64,000 nt of DNA from Ipomoea triloba. Lineage: Eukaryota; Streptophyta; Magnoliopsida; Solanales; Convolvulaceae. Location: positions 10,488,198 through 10,552,197 of the forward strand of contig NC_044917.1 in the NCBI RefSeq assembly GCF_003576645.1. Direction: 5' to 3'. Positions within the stretch are counted from its first letter, which is position 1; each line of letters begins with the position of its first letter. The notes beneath the pieces were generated by a model. The model was not told the DNA's origin. It ran no database searches and was given only the letters and a program-made list of their open reading frames with translations. The translations under genes were made by a program, and so were the position numbers. This document shows positions 23,273 to 34,359 of this stretch, in pieces.

Positions 23273-24412
23273 ATGGCAAATTATGTTTCATCCTCATCTC
23301 ATTCTCATTCGCTTTCTTGTTCTGACTTTGAAGATACTTCCTTTTGGAATGAACTAAATCTACCTTCTCTTTTGCAGATTGAGAATGAGTTGTACACACT
23401 ACTAGAACCATCTGTTGAAGGTGAACAAGTTATTGACGCTGAGCCGGTCGCCCAAGTTGTTCCACCTGTTTTACCTAAACCTTTGGAAGAGGTTGCAGTC
23501 GAGGAAAAAAAAAACACTCCGGTGAAGAAAACCTTGTGTGATTCAAGAACGATCACTAAGGAAATGATCTCAAGTTATTTCCATCTTCCGATTAGTGAAG
23601 CAGCGGTACAATTAAAGGTTGGTGTCACAACATTAAAGAATAGGTGCAGGATATTAGGAATTCGCCGATGGCCTCGAATAAAACTCTTGAAGTTAGAGGA
23701 TGAGGATGATAAAGAAATTCCTATTTTTTCTCCTGAACAAGATTACCGTCCTTTTTTTAATCATGTTGAAAACCCCCCCTTGGATTATCACTTCAATAAT
23801 CCAACTTCATCTCCAACAGGTAAAACTTTACACCAAATTCAACAAAGTTGTTGCTCCGCCGAACAATTAGATTTCGACTGGGGTCTTGTGAATGACATGC
23901 TATGTGGCCAGAACGATGTTTCACTTGAGGCGCCTCCAGTTGTACCAGAATTATCCAACTCAACTGAAATCATTGTATTTGACAAGAGAACCTCTAAACA
24001 CTGGGGTTTAAATACTATTTCAAAATTCTTCCATTTACCCGCAGCCCAAGCAGCAAGGGAGCTCAATGTAAGTGAAGATAAGTTGAAGAGAATGTGTACA
24101 AAATTGGGAATTAAACGATGGCCATACCGGAAATTGCAAAGCATGGACAACCTTCTTGAGAACTTACAATATCTCAGCAAAGACAAAACATATGCTGTCA
24201 ACAAAGAGAAAGTTATTGAGCTTCAAAAGGAAAAGGAACGAATGTTAAAGGACCCAAACATTGAGTTACGTGCAGAGACTCAAGTAATTAGGGAATCTTC
24301 AAGAAAGAAAAGAAGATATAAACATTTGATGGATATTGTACACACTGCTAAATATGACAATTCATGGAAACTTCATGGCGTCAAATCAGAAGTGATAGAT
24401 GAACCACCTTAA
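23273..24412 (+). CDS. intronless protein with two RWP-RK domains (copy 2)
   Basis: 379 residues from the ATG at 23273 (MANYVSSSSHS, shared with copy 1); an in-frame ATG at 23162 would add 37 hydrophobic residues and is less likely. RWP-RK domain 1 covers about residues 94-142 (FHLPISEAAVQLKVG, RRWPRIKL), domain 2 about 246-292 (FHLPAAQAARELNVS, KRWPYRKLQSMDNL). A basic, possibly coiled-coil tail follows (KEKVIELQKEKERM, RKKRRYKH). Family knowledge: RWP-RK proteins are plant transcription factors (NIN-like nitrate regulators, RKD egg-cell regulators). Two domains in one chain and lack of introns are unusual for that family. No stops, frameshifts or 42-bp duplications, so this is the cleaner of the pair. 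Position before the Helitron 3' end suggests it is cargo or an accessory gene of the element. Confidence 0.78.
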   Translation: MANYVSSSSHSHSLSCSDFEDTSFWNELNLPSLLQIENELYTLLEPSVEGEQVIDAEPVAQVVPPVLPKPLEEVAVEEKKNTPVKKTLCDSRTITKEMISSYFHLPISEAAVQLKVGVTTLKNRCRILGIRRWPRIKLLKLEDEDDKEIPIFSPEQDYRPFFNHVENPPLDYHFNNPTSSPTGKTLHQIQQSCCSAEQLDFDWGLVNDMLCGQNDVSLEAPPVVPELSNSTEIIVFDKRTSKHWGLNTISKFFHLPAAQAARELNVSEDKLKRMCTKLGIKRWPYRKLQSMDNLLENLQYLSKDKTYAVNKEKVIELQKEKERMLKDPNIELRAETQVIRESSRKKRRYKHLMDIVHTAKYDNSWKLHGVKSEVIDEPP

Positions 24413-24884
24413 GTTTCACAAGATCGTTATTGTATTCTCGATTTCATTGATAATTAAAGCTTTTCCCGTTCTTAATTTCCTTTTGTAAAAATAAAAAATT
24501 TAAATAAATATATACTTTTGGGTAGTAATTGTTTCATCATTTGTCATTTTATTTGTGTTTTATTTTGTTTTTTAAAATATATTGGGTTTTCCCCTTTGCA
24601 TACTGCCAATTGACTCTGCCAGATGAAATGGAATGATAAACAGAGTTTCCTTTTGTACAAACGCAATATACTTGAACGAACATGCTTTTATGCAAAGCTA
24701 ATTATATGTGACAATATCGTATGTAAATGTTGCAAGTAATTAAAAATAAAATTGAAACATATTAATATTATTTTACACTTACCCATCTCAATCTATTACT
24801 CTATTATGGTCATAATGTCAATATTACAATCTTTTTTTTTTTCATGAATAAGTTCAAATAAATATTTAATGTTAAACTTACATA

Positions 24885-24936
24885 TATGAGATTACGTTGG
24901 GCCTTGCATTACGCGCAACGCGCGTATCTTGGCTAG
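24885..24936 (+). other. Helitron 3' terminus: hairpin plus CTAG
   Basis: A perfect stem-loop (tacgcgc, loop aac, gcgcgta; 24910-24926) is followed after six bases by CTAG at 24933-24936 and then a T. This is the defining Helitron 3' end (short GC-rich hairpin, then CTRR, insertion before T). The hairpin is the only GC-rich patch in its neighbourhood. Confidence 0.8.
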
Positions 24937-24940
24937 TAAA

Positions 24941-24950
24941 TATATATAAA
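24941..24950 (+). promoter_or_regulatory. probable TATA box of the ENOD93-like gene
   Basis: tatatataaa lies about 85 bp upstream of the ATG at 25034 and starts four bases after the Helitron end. It is the only good TATA motif in that leader. Inferred from spacing alone. Confidence 0.5.
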
Positions 24951-25033
24951 GTTGGGAGTTATATAAAATGCAAGCATTTGTGTCTAATTACATTTCTTAG
25001 ATATAATTAAGCATTCTGAAGAAAGAAGAAAGA

Positions 25034-26590
25034 ATGGTGTCTTCAAATTCTTCTACCCAAAGTGACAAGACAGCTCAGACCCAACAAGTGGTTAGAGGTA
25101 TCACTTAACATTTTACATTTATATTTTTATTTGAAGAAAATAATTGAATTTAAAATATTTTAAGTCTTATAATTTAATTAATTGATATAAACTATGTTTT
25201 GTGCTTTAATTATGTAAAATATATTTTTTTAAATCAACTTAATAAACTATGTTTGCGAGATTTTGTAGATGCATTTTTTGAAGGAGCGAAGTATGCCGTA
25301 GTTGCAGTTCTTGCTGTCGGCGGTCCCTTGGTAAATAGCTCTTTATTATTATTACTAGGCAATAAAAATATTGATAAGCAAAACTTATTAAATTTTTTTA
25401 GTTTAAATTATATTTCATAATTTCATAAAGTGGTAAATTTTAATTATCATATTTAAAAATTATAAAGGGAAAATAAAAAAAGTTATATTTTTAATTTGTT
25501 TAATAATATTGTAAACAGTTTTCTTAAATTTTATATTTACAAAAAAAAAATATCTATAATATCTACGGAATATAATATTAAGAAGTAAATCTAGTAAGAG
25601 AAAATAGAAATTTTCTTTTAATCTTTTTGGTGGTGATTATGTGCTCCTATCCTTTTTTGTTTTTTTAAAATAATAATTTTATGGCTCATATATGTTTATG
25701 TTTCATGAATATTGAGATTTAACATTATTGATTAAGTATTTCTGTTAATTATTTTTTGAAATGTCTAAATTCCTAACCATAAAGTTTGAAGGTGTGTTTG
25801 GTTTATCGAGTTATTCACAAGGAATGAGAATAAAAGTCACACACATTGTTTGGTTGACAACATTTTAATCAAATTATTTTTCATAATTATCCATATAGGA
25901 GGGTTGTCGGAACCTTAATGACATGCTATCACACGTCACTAATTGGTTTTTGAACTTCATTGCACCAGAATAAAATGTTGATAGATTTAATTGTAACTTT
26001 AAAAAGCTTAAGAGCCTAATCGACTTTTTACGTAAAGTTCGATGGCCTATTTGATGACTCTTTCCCCTTATTTTTATATCATTATATTTCCAAAACATTA
26101 AATTTAAAAAATTAGTCTTGGTAAACTTGTTTTCTAAGCTGAAAATAGAAAATAAATAATGAAAATAGAAAAGAAAAGAAAATAATCAAAATGGAAAGTT
26201 GAAGTAAAGAGACTAGTTTGTCATTTGTGGTCATCTTTACTCCTTTTCCATTTTACCTATATTTCTTACTATTCATTATTCAAAGAGATTCTCCCTCTTA
26301 TTTCATTCAGAAAATCGCTCGTACTAGAATTCCTTCAGTTGGAAAGGCCGTCAATCACGCTGGTCAAACGTTTATAACATCATCGGGTAACTCCAAAACA
26401 AAATTACTTCATCTAGTTTAAATCTTTCTATTATATAGTTTTGAAAGAAAATAAAATTGTCCTCTATTTTCTTTGATAGTTTAATTTACTCCTTCCAACA
26501 TTGTGTGCAGCTGCGATTGCCACTCTGGTTTTTGTTGGTGACAGGCAAATAGAGCAAACCAGTAAAAGACAAGCTAGATATCATGATTGA
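25034..26590 (+). CDS. ENOD93-like small membrane protein, four exons
   Basis: Exons 25034-25097, 25269-25330, 26311-26386 and 26511-26590 join in frame to 93 residues with GT/AG at every intron. The product has a polar start (MVSSNSSTQSDKTAQTQQVV), a central EGAKYAVVAVLAVGGPL segment, an Arg/His stretch with VGKAVNHAGQTFITSSAA and a hydrophobic IATLVFV, then a basic tail. Order and wording resemble early nodulin 93 family proteins (GAK-AAVVA ... LNHTAQALI ... AAYFIVAD), which are ~100-residue plant proteins, reported as mitochondrial and linked to respiration and nitrogen status. Two hydrophobic segments suggest membrane insertion. Intron 2 (981 bp) carries MITE fragments. Low-similarity family, so function is inference; gene structure is better supported than the name. 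Confidence 0.62.
25790..26080. mobile_element. MITE fragments in intron 2 of the ENOD93-like gene
   Basis: aggtgtgtttggtttatcga at 25789 resembles a Tourist/hAT-type terminus. From about 25985 the sequence (ttaattgtaactttaaaaag, ttcgatggcctatttgatga) matches the right end of the element at 47908-48298. Both are partial. Confidence 0.4.
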
Positions 26591-28336
26591 TCCAAGTCCA
26601 ACCAAACAAAGTCCAGGAAGGACCATGTGCAAGAGCAGAGCCATGCTTGAAGCCTTGAAGGGGCTAACCCCACTTCATCCCACCCCTTATATATATATAT
26701 ATAGTACTCCGTATAAATATGTAAAGTAATACACGTAAAGTAAGTAATATACATGCATATATTGCTAAGAAAACAAAAATAATCTAGTTTTGTTGGTAGG
26801 TTACATAGTCATTGTTTTAGAGGTCAACACCTCATAAATACACATTTATTAAAAATTTTCCCTACTCTTAGAAGATAAGGGAGGGAGTGGCAGATTTTAT
26901 ATAGTATTAAAATTATTTGTGAGATTTATTTCTATTTGTATTTTGTAACTTCGGAAATTTTTTAAAACCTTTTTGCGGTGATTATTTATGTACTTATAAA
27001 CAAATTAAAAACACATCACATGCTAATTACAAATACATAACATGATAACACAGACGCATCAACTGTTAACTACATGTACAAAATATGTTAACTGCAAATA
27101 TAAAATATATTAACTGCAAACACATAACATGTGTACTAATAATTTTATGTGTCTTTAATTAACATATTTTGTACTTATAGTTAACAATTTATGTGTATGT
27201 AGTAAAGCAAGTACAGAATGTTTTAAATGAGGCTGCGTATCATAAAACACAATTCAAGTAACTTAGGGTGAGGTGCGCATAAAGCTAGTCCAAAACAACT
27301 TTGAGGTTCAAAAGTTCCATCAAAGCTCTCCGGATATCATCATCTACACTACTCAATTGTTATAACATGGAATAAAATCCATTGTTACATTGTAAACCCG
27401 GATTCAAAAATAATGTCTACAATTAATACATTATGTATCTATAATTAACCATTTATGTACCTGTAAATAAATTGAAGACACATAACATAAACTACAGACA
27501 CAAATTATTAACTGTAAGTTCAAAATATGTAACATAATATATTGTTAGCATATTGTGTCTACAATTAACTTATTCTATAATAACAATTTGTGTGTCTGTA
27601 ATTACCATTTGATGTGTATGTAGTTAACACGTACAGAATTGCAAACACATAATCTGAATGTTATATTGTTCCATGATCTATAGACCATAATGCAAGTAGA
27701 CCCTTTGCCTTCACTTCTAAGTTCTAAACCCCAAGTCTCCTCTACTAGGAAATCAAATTTAGGAACATTCCATGTTGAATATAATAGGAGACAAAATAAA
27801 TACGGAATAAATAAATATATTGCAACCAAGGAATGGAAACGGGAGCAAATTTAAGCCCAACAATTCCATCAATAGACCAATCAGCCAGCCAAGAATCCCA
27901 TCATTATCAAATTTAAAACAATAACATCCATGCACACACTATATGTTATACAACTACTAAATTGGGTAACTCACATTTATACATGGTGAACTCTAAAATA
28001 AGCTTATTTTTCTTAACCTCTCTAACAAGGTCGACTATATTTCCCCACTCCAAACATACAATCAACTTCATAGCAGTGTTTCTCAAACTACACCTACCTC
28101 TAGATTACCTGGTGGCAGTTGGAGCTTTATAAAATTTCAGAAAAGTGCTGCTAGTTGATCCTCTAGTTCTGAATGAGTGAATATTATTAAGGGGATCCAA
28201 ATAAGTGATGAACAATAGTAATTGTGATTCAAGATATTAATAACTAAAGAAAATATCGGCTCAATTGGATGGTCTTGCAACTTCATGCACATGCCTCTTT
28301 TGATCACTTGTTAGAAGCATGCCACAGTTTTTGTAT
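26591..28336. other. intergenic, gene-free
   Basis: Holds the 3' flank of the ENOD93-like gene, a short (TA)n run near 26690, and from 27000 to 27640 a degenerate repetition of phrases such as ttaactgcaaata, taattaacat and tatgtgt on both strands. No gene supported. Confidence 0.55.
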
Positions 28337-31300
28337 TTATAAGGGGAACTCTTTCTGGAGAACATCAAGGTTCCGTGAGTCGCAAGCTTCAATCATATCA
28401 TTTCGTGATGCACAGCTGAAAATGGAAGCCAGTAAGTTACAATTTAATAGCCTGCCTGGTAGTTATGCTTTTGTTCATTAGGAAACATACCTCAAAGAAA
28501 TTCTCAAATATTGCCATGCATTATCTGCCTTTGGATTCATTGCTAATGTACGGACATAATAGCGAATAGAGTCCTCGTACATACCCTGAATTTAAAAATG
28601 GTATGGCATGCCAAAGGGATTAGTCATTTCATGTATGTCGGGATGTTTTAACTCTTAGAAGCAAGCATTGTGAACTACCTGGTTGGCATAACTGATACCC
28701 ATGTTTGCCCATGCACGCACATAATTCGGTTTCAAATCTAGTGCCTGAAAACAAGAGATCAGAGATATAATGAGACAAGCATGTACATTTCTTTATATGC
28801 ATATTCTTATGGGTAAACCAAATAACTAATCATTAAGCATGACTGCACATTGATAGTACTTTCTGCATATACTTGTATAGTTGTATGCCAGTAATTCAAG
28901 TCCAAATCAAATGGGAATTCGTACATGTGAGGGTGGAGAAGTTCCAAAATAGGTTAGCAGGAGTTTACCTGCTGATAGGCCAATATTGCATCAGCACTCT
29001 GAACACTGTTAGCCTGTGTAGCACCAAGCTTATTCCAGAGTGAGTAGTCTCGTGGCTTGAGTTTCAAAGCAATTTTAAATGATTCAATAGCTTTATCATA
29101 CTCCCTTGATAAGTTGTATAATACTCCCAGTACTATGTATACATCAGCGTCATCAGGTGACATTTGAGCAGCATCATTAAATAATCTAGCAACCTGTGTG
29201 TTCCACACAATCAAAGCCAGAATGTGGTGAAAGTTAAACATAGGTACAGACATACTTTGAAGGAGGATAATTTAAACAATGGACCTTACATCTGCATAAT
29301 ATAGGGACTCAGGTTGATCTGCAGGGGCAATGCTTCCATACTTAGGGTGATGGCGTAACCAACTGTACAAATACTTCAACGCAGCTGCTTGTTCCAGTTC
29401 TGATCATTTTATGAACACTAAGTTACTAAATTTTCTCTATTTTGATCATTCCTAGGAACAATGCGAATATAAATATCTCTGTTGCTCATTCATATTTTTG
29501 TTATCTTGACTTCATATAACAACTCACCATTTGTGTGGCTCACCCCAAGGGCAAGGAGGACTTCCAAGTTTGTTGGATCAGCCTCATGTGCACGCATCAT
29601 GGCTGCAATAGCCTGTGGCAAGATGATTAACCATAAGAATACAAAATCTGATTGTATCAATAAAAGCTTGTATTTAAGCTGTCTGCACAAATGTTTATTT
29701 ATGGAATTGTATGTTACGGAGTATTATTTAAAGTCTAAACTGTGTGTGTATCACAACATTATCCTGATTCTTTGTAGGACTTTGACAAAGTGACAAAATG
29801 GAATACAAGGAAGAAAAAATCACGAATTCCTATAGCATTATTTCCTTTCACAAGCTGGCAAATAGAAAACTGAAGCCACTACAGGGAAAAGGCAGAAGAT
29901 TTTAGACTAACTAATAGGGTATAGAATTCAATGAATGCATAGACCTAATATTAACCTGTTGATCATCATCATTTTCTGCATGTGCTATACCCAGTAATCT
30001 CCAACCCTCAGCATTCTCAGGGTTCTTTAAGACTTCAGCCTCCAAAGCAAGAACTGCTTCACTTAAAAGCCCCTTGCGAAATAGTTCTTGTCCTTCTTTT
30101 AGAGGATTAGGATGGCCAACATACGGGTTTAAATCAGAAAACTCATAAATACCCCTTGACGTTTCTGATCGCTGCTTCAATGCAGTTTGCTCATTCACAT
30201 ACCTGTCCAAAAATAACAGCTGCAATCAGAAAGGAATATGTGTCCAAATCAAAGTTTACCATGAGAGGAAGAACGGGAGGGGGAGAGGGGCACTGGCAAG
30301 TGGCAACATAGAAGAGAATGGAAAACCAACAAAAATCAAATATTACAAGGTGTCAAGGGACATGCCCATTTGAGAACTCTTTTATGAGATGTCGATGGGG
30401 CAATACAAGCAATATAGTTGACCCGACTAGATTGGGGTTAACACTTACTAGGCTAGTTAACTGGATTTTATGAATGAGATACCAAGAAATCTAAAAAATG
30501 AAGCCCGGTAACCTAGAATACTCCCAATTGCTATACAGAACATGGAGAAAAAAATCAACCACACCAGGCAACCTGGAACATCACCCAATAGCTCTATGGA
30601 GTATAAAGAAGAGTCCGCAGAGCTAAACCCAACTAGTGAGGGATTAAGGTTTAGTTGAGTTGAGACCTTTATTAATGAGATGTCAAGAAATCAAAATATG
30701 AAACCAAAAAACCTAGAACAACCCCCAATTGCTCCATAGAAATACAAGAAAAGCGTTGATATTACTGTTCAAAAACACTCACTCATCATAAGCATCAACC
30801 CAGTTATCAGCAGAAGTTTCACCCAAAGCTCCTTCAGCAACCTGACGACCAAATTCATCAGCCCAGTCATCGACATTCAACTTAGAAAATTCATCAACCC
30901 ATTCATCATTCACTGATCCATGTTGCCCTTGCTCAGCAGCGAACTCATTTGCCCACCCATTTGGTCCATGAGAAAGCTGAAACCAACATACAGATAAGTT
31001 TCAAGTTGTATGAAGACCTACTTGGCTACTTTGTCATATAAAGAACTGCAAGCAATGCAATTTATATTTTTAACAAAACAAAATGAGAACCTAGTAATTA
31101 TTTTACACTAGTAATCAACCTAACAAAACGGATAAGGCTAGAAATTTCTATACAGTAAACAACTATGAGATTAGTTAAAAACTATGAGATGATAATTGCA
31201 GGAATAAATCCTGGTCCCAGATAACAATGAGCAAAATGAAGCAAATAAGCACCATTTTAAAAGCCTGAAGATCAATTCTTAAATTAGAGAGACCTCTAAA

Positions 31301-34293
31301 CAACAGAATGCAGGCCATTTACATCCAAATAGAGATGGGTTCGACAGAAAGTTTTACAATCAGTATGTGTAGAGAACCGTCTACAGTGCAGATATTATCC
31401 TGAAAACCTTATCTAGTTCTAACAAACCCACAATTGCAGCACCTTTTAACGTTACATGATAAAATCAAAGTCTTCTAAGATTATGAAAGAAACAATTAAA
31501 AACTCAAAAAATATTTTATGCTTACCCCCTCACGCTCATACTGGTCTGCCCATGTTTGAACTCCACTATACTGTTCTTCATATTCTGTGGCCCAATCCCC
31601 AGGTGCAGATGCAGCTGGTTTAATTTGATTGTCCTCAATGGTAATTTCACCACGGCTCATCTTTGAAACAAATTGGAGAAACCTTGAATTCTATATGAAC
31701 CAAAATATAAAATACTTTAGGAGGAAGAAATCCGAACAATGAAAGGAGCAGATGAAACCAATAAAAGACTAAGGTTTAGCAACATTTCTTCCAAAACAAA
31801 TGCTTGACGTCTTATTTGTCCCTTATCACACAATTCATTGCTAGGAGAAAGCTTTATTTATGCAAGCTACCGGTTTTACAATATGCACACCAAACATTAG
31901 CCCCCCACCAAAACGACATCATGTCTCATCTATCCCTCAAATTTAAACAATGAATAGGATCAAATCTACCCAATGTCCAAGCTCTAACAAGTAATCAGAA
32001 CAAATTATGCAGCTGATTGCTATCACCATGTCCAAAAAATTGTTTGGGGAAGGGGGGGGGCAACTCAAAGAATCAAACACATTACCAACACTTGCATTCA
32101 ACAACAAGCATTATCAATAAGAATATTTTGTTTTATTCATTTCCCAATAATTGGAGGCTACAGTACCTAGGAAGGTTACATGTAGCAAAAACAACTTAGA
32201 CAATTTATGCTACTCCCACAAATGCAGAACAATGTTATATGTGACGCATCTTAAGAACCTGGAATTTGGGGTCCCTGTTTTGAGCTAATGTGTGAGCTAG
32301 CATGCGTGTTTGCTCCATTGCTGCTAAGCTAGGAATATTTGCACCTCTCATTTGATCAATCATTCCAAGCTGGGATTGCTCCTGCAGAGATTACATTAAC
32401 AGTGTAACCCAATTCATTGTGTAAACTTTCTGAAAAGCACAATTCAGAAGATAAGTGATTGTGCCTCATACTAATACCAGTGTAAATTATTCATTGGTTT
32501 GTGCTCTTTGATATCAATAACCAACACTTTTAGGTTAAAACCTTTTAAACAAACATAGCTTCTCAGTCACACCTAAATCAATAGGGTTGACTGAAGACCA
32601 CATTACAAATAGTAAACCACACCATTATACCACAATTGATAATACTTCCTTACATGCTCAAACTCAGAAGCCCACCCATTAACACCATTTTGTTGCTCAA
32701 AAGATCGAACCCAAGCATTGGTGTCTGGATTCATGTGACGTTGCCCAAACTCGGCAGCCCAGCTATCCGCGACTTGAGGCATGGTTTTAATACCCTGTGA
32801 CTCATTCCAATAATCCTCCAGCTCCGGCAATCTTCCAGGCATAGGACCCCTTGCCCTAATATCAGCATCGATATCTAGAGAACACAACAGTGCATTAACC
32901 TGAGAAATAATAAGCATCAACATGCTTGTCAATATAGAGAGAGAGAAATAATGCAAGTAAAAATACATGTAAATTTAGGTAAAAGAATAAAACATCATCT
33001 AAAATAGATCATACCAAAAGGATTTCAAACCAAAGTTTTTAAGGTGAAAAAGCACAGCTTGCTTTAAAGCGCAAAGCGGCAAAAATCAAATCTACTTATA
33101 GAAACATATTTGAGATTGAGTAATTAAATATTTAATTTTATTACTAACAAAAAGTTAAAAACTTACAATTATTTAATATTATTGTTATTCGTTAACAGTT
33201 AACACTTATTAATATTATTATTAAGTATTTGTTTAATATTAAGTTATTACAAAAATCAATTAATTGATATTATAAATAATTATCACTTAACAAACAATAA
33301 ATGCAATTATTTACACACCCACACAGCATATCTGTTAATAATATATACTGTAATAAATAGGAGTGCTAGTCATTTAGGATTCCCCATCCAGAGAAAGAGA
33401 GAGAAATAGATACATATAAATATCGGTGGTTGAGACAAGTGGGAATATAAGACAAAAACACATGGCCATACTCCCTTTACTTCAAGCTGATATTCTGTAC
33501 TTGCATAGCAATGAAGTCGCAGAAGATTTTCAAATCCAACTCTTAAAATAAATAAATAAATAAAACCCTCAAAGAAGAGAGATCAAGAAGAAGACATGAA
33601 GAAGTTGAAGCACTGTTGCTGGAGAAGCCAAAAAGTTTGTCTGGAGTGGGCAATGACAGGGCAGTTGAGTCACCGGAACTCCGGAAGCTGCTGGAGTCTG
33701 GAGAAGGTGAATGTCTGGATCATCTCTTATAATTCTAACAAGAATAGACTTTTATTTAAACCCTGGCTTTTTTGTTGACCGTTTGAACTCGCTTTTGCTG
33801 GAAAAGGGCACTTCACTCTCACTGTCACTCTGGTCAGAGGCAACCACTTCTTCATATAGTGCCAGTGTTATAAAAATCGACCTAGGTGGCCGACTAGGCA
33901 CTAGAAGCCCCTAGGTCGAAGGGAATAATGGGAAAATCAGCCAACTAGACGGCCATTATTATTATTTTCTAATTTTGTTTGTTTCATTTGTATGTGTTAT
34001 AGTCACTGTTGCAAAAATCCCCCGCCTAGGCGCCCCTAGACCGAGACGAATTGCTCCCTAGGCATCCGCCTAGGTGGCCAGCCGCCTAGCGCCTAACTTG
34101 GCCGATTAGGCCGAGTTGGCGGCAGTCTAGTGCCTAACTCGGTCGATTGGGCCGAGTTGGCGGCTGACTCGGCCAAGTTAACTCGCCCAACTCGGCAGAG
34201 TTAGTCGAATTAACTCAGGTGAGTCGGCCTTGTTAATTTTTTATTATATTTATATATATTTAAATTTATTTATTTATATAAATAAGAAAAGTA

Positions 34294-34359
<66 letters not shown>

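Larger units (their letters stand above)
15325..24936 (+). mobile_element. Helitron-like element carrying RPA and double RWP-RK genes
   Basis: The interval holds, in order, the N-terminal start of a Helitron transposase-like gene, a PIF1-type helicase, an RPA1-like gene with introns, two divergent RWP-RK genes and a canonical Helitron 3' end at 24936. Helicase plus RPA is the known gene set of autonomous plant Helitrons. The 5' terminus (expected to begin TC) was not found, so the left border is set at the first coding start and may lie further left. The Rep (HUH) domain is absent at an N in the sequence. That the RWP-RK genes belong to the same element is inferred from their position before the 3' terminus; a separate host locus or a second, nested element remains possible. 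Confidence 0.55.
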
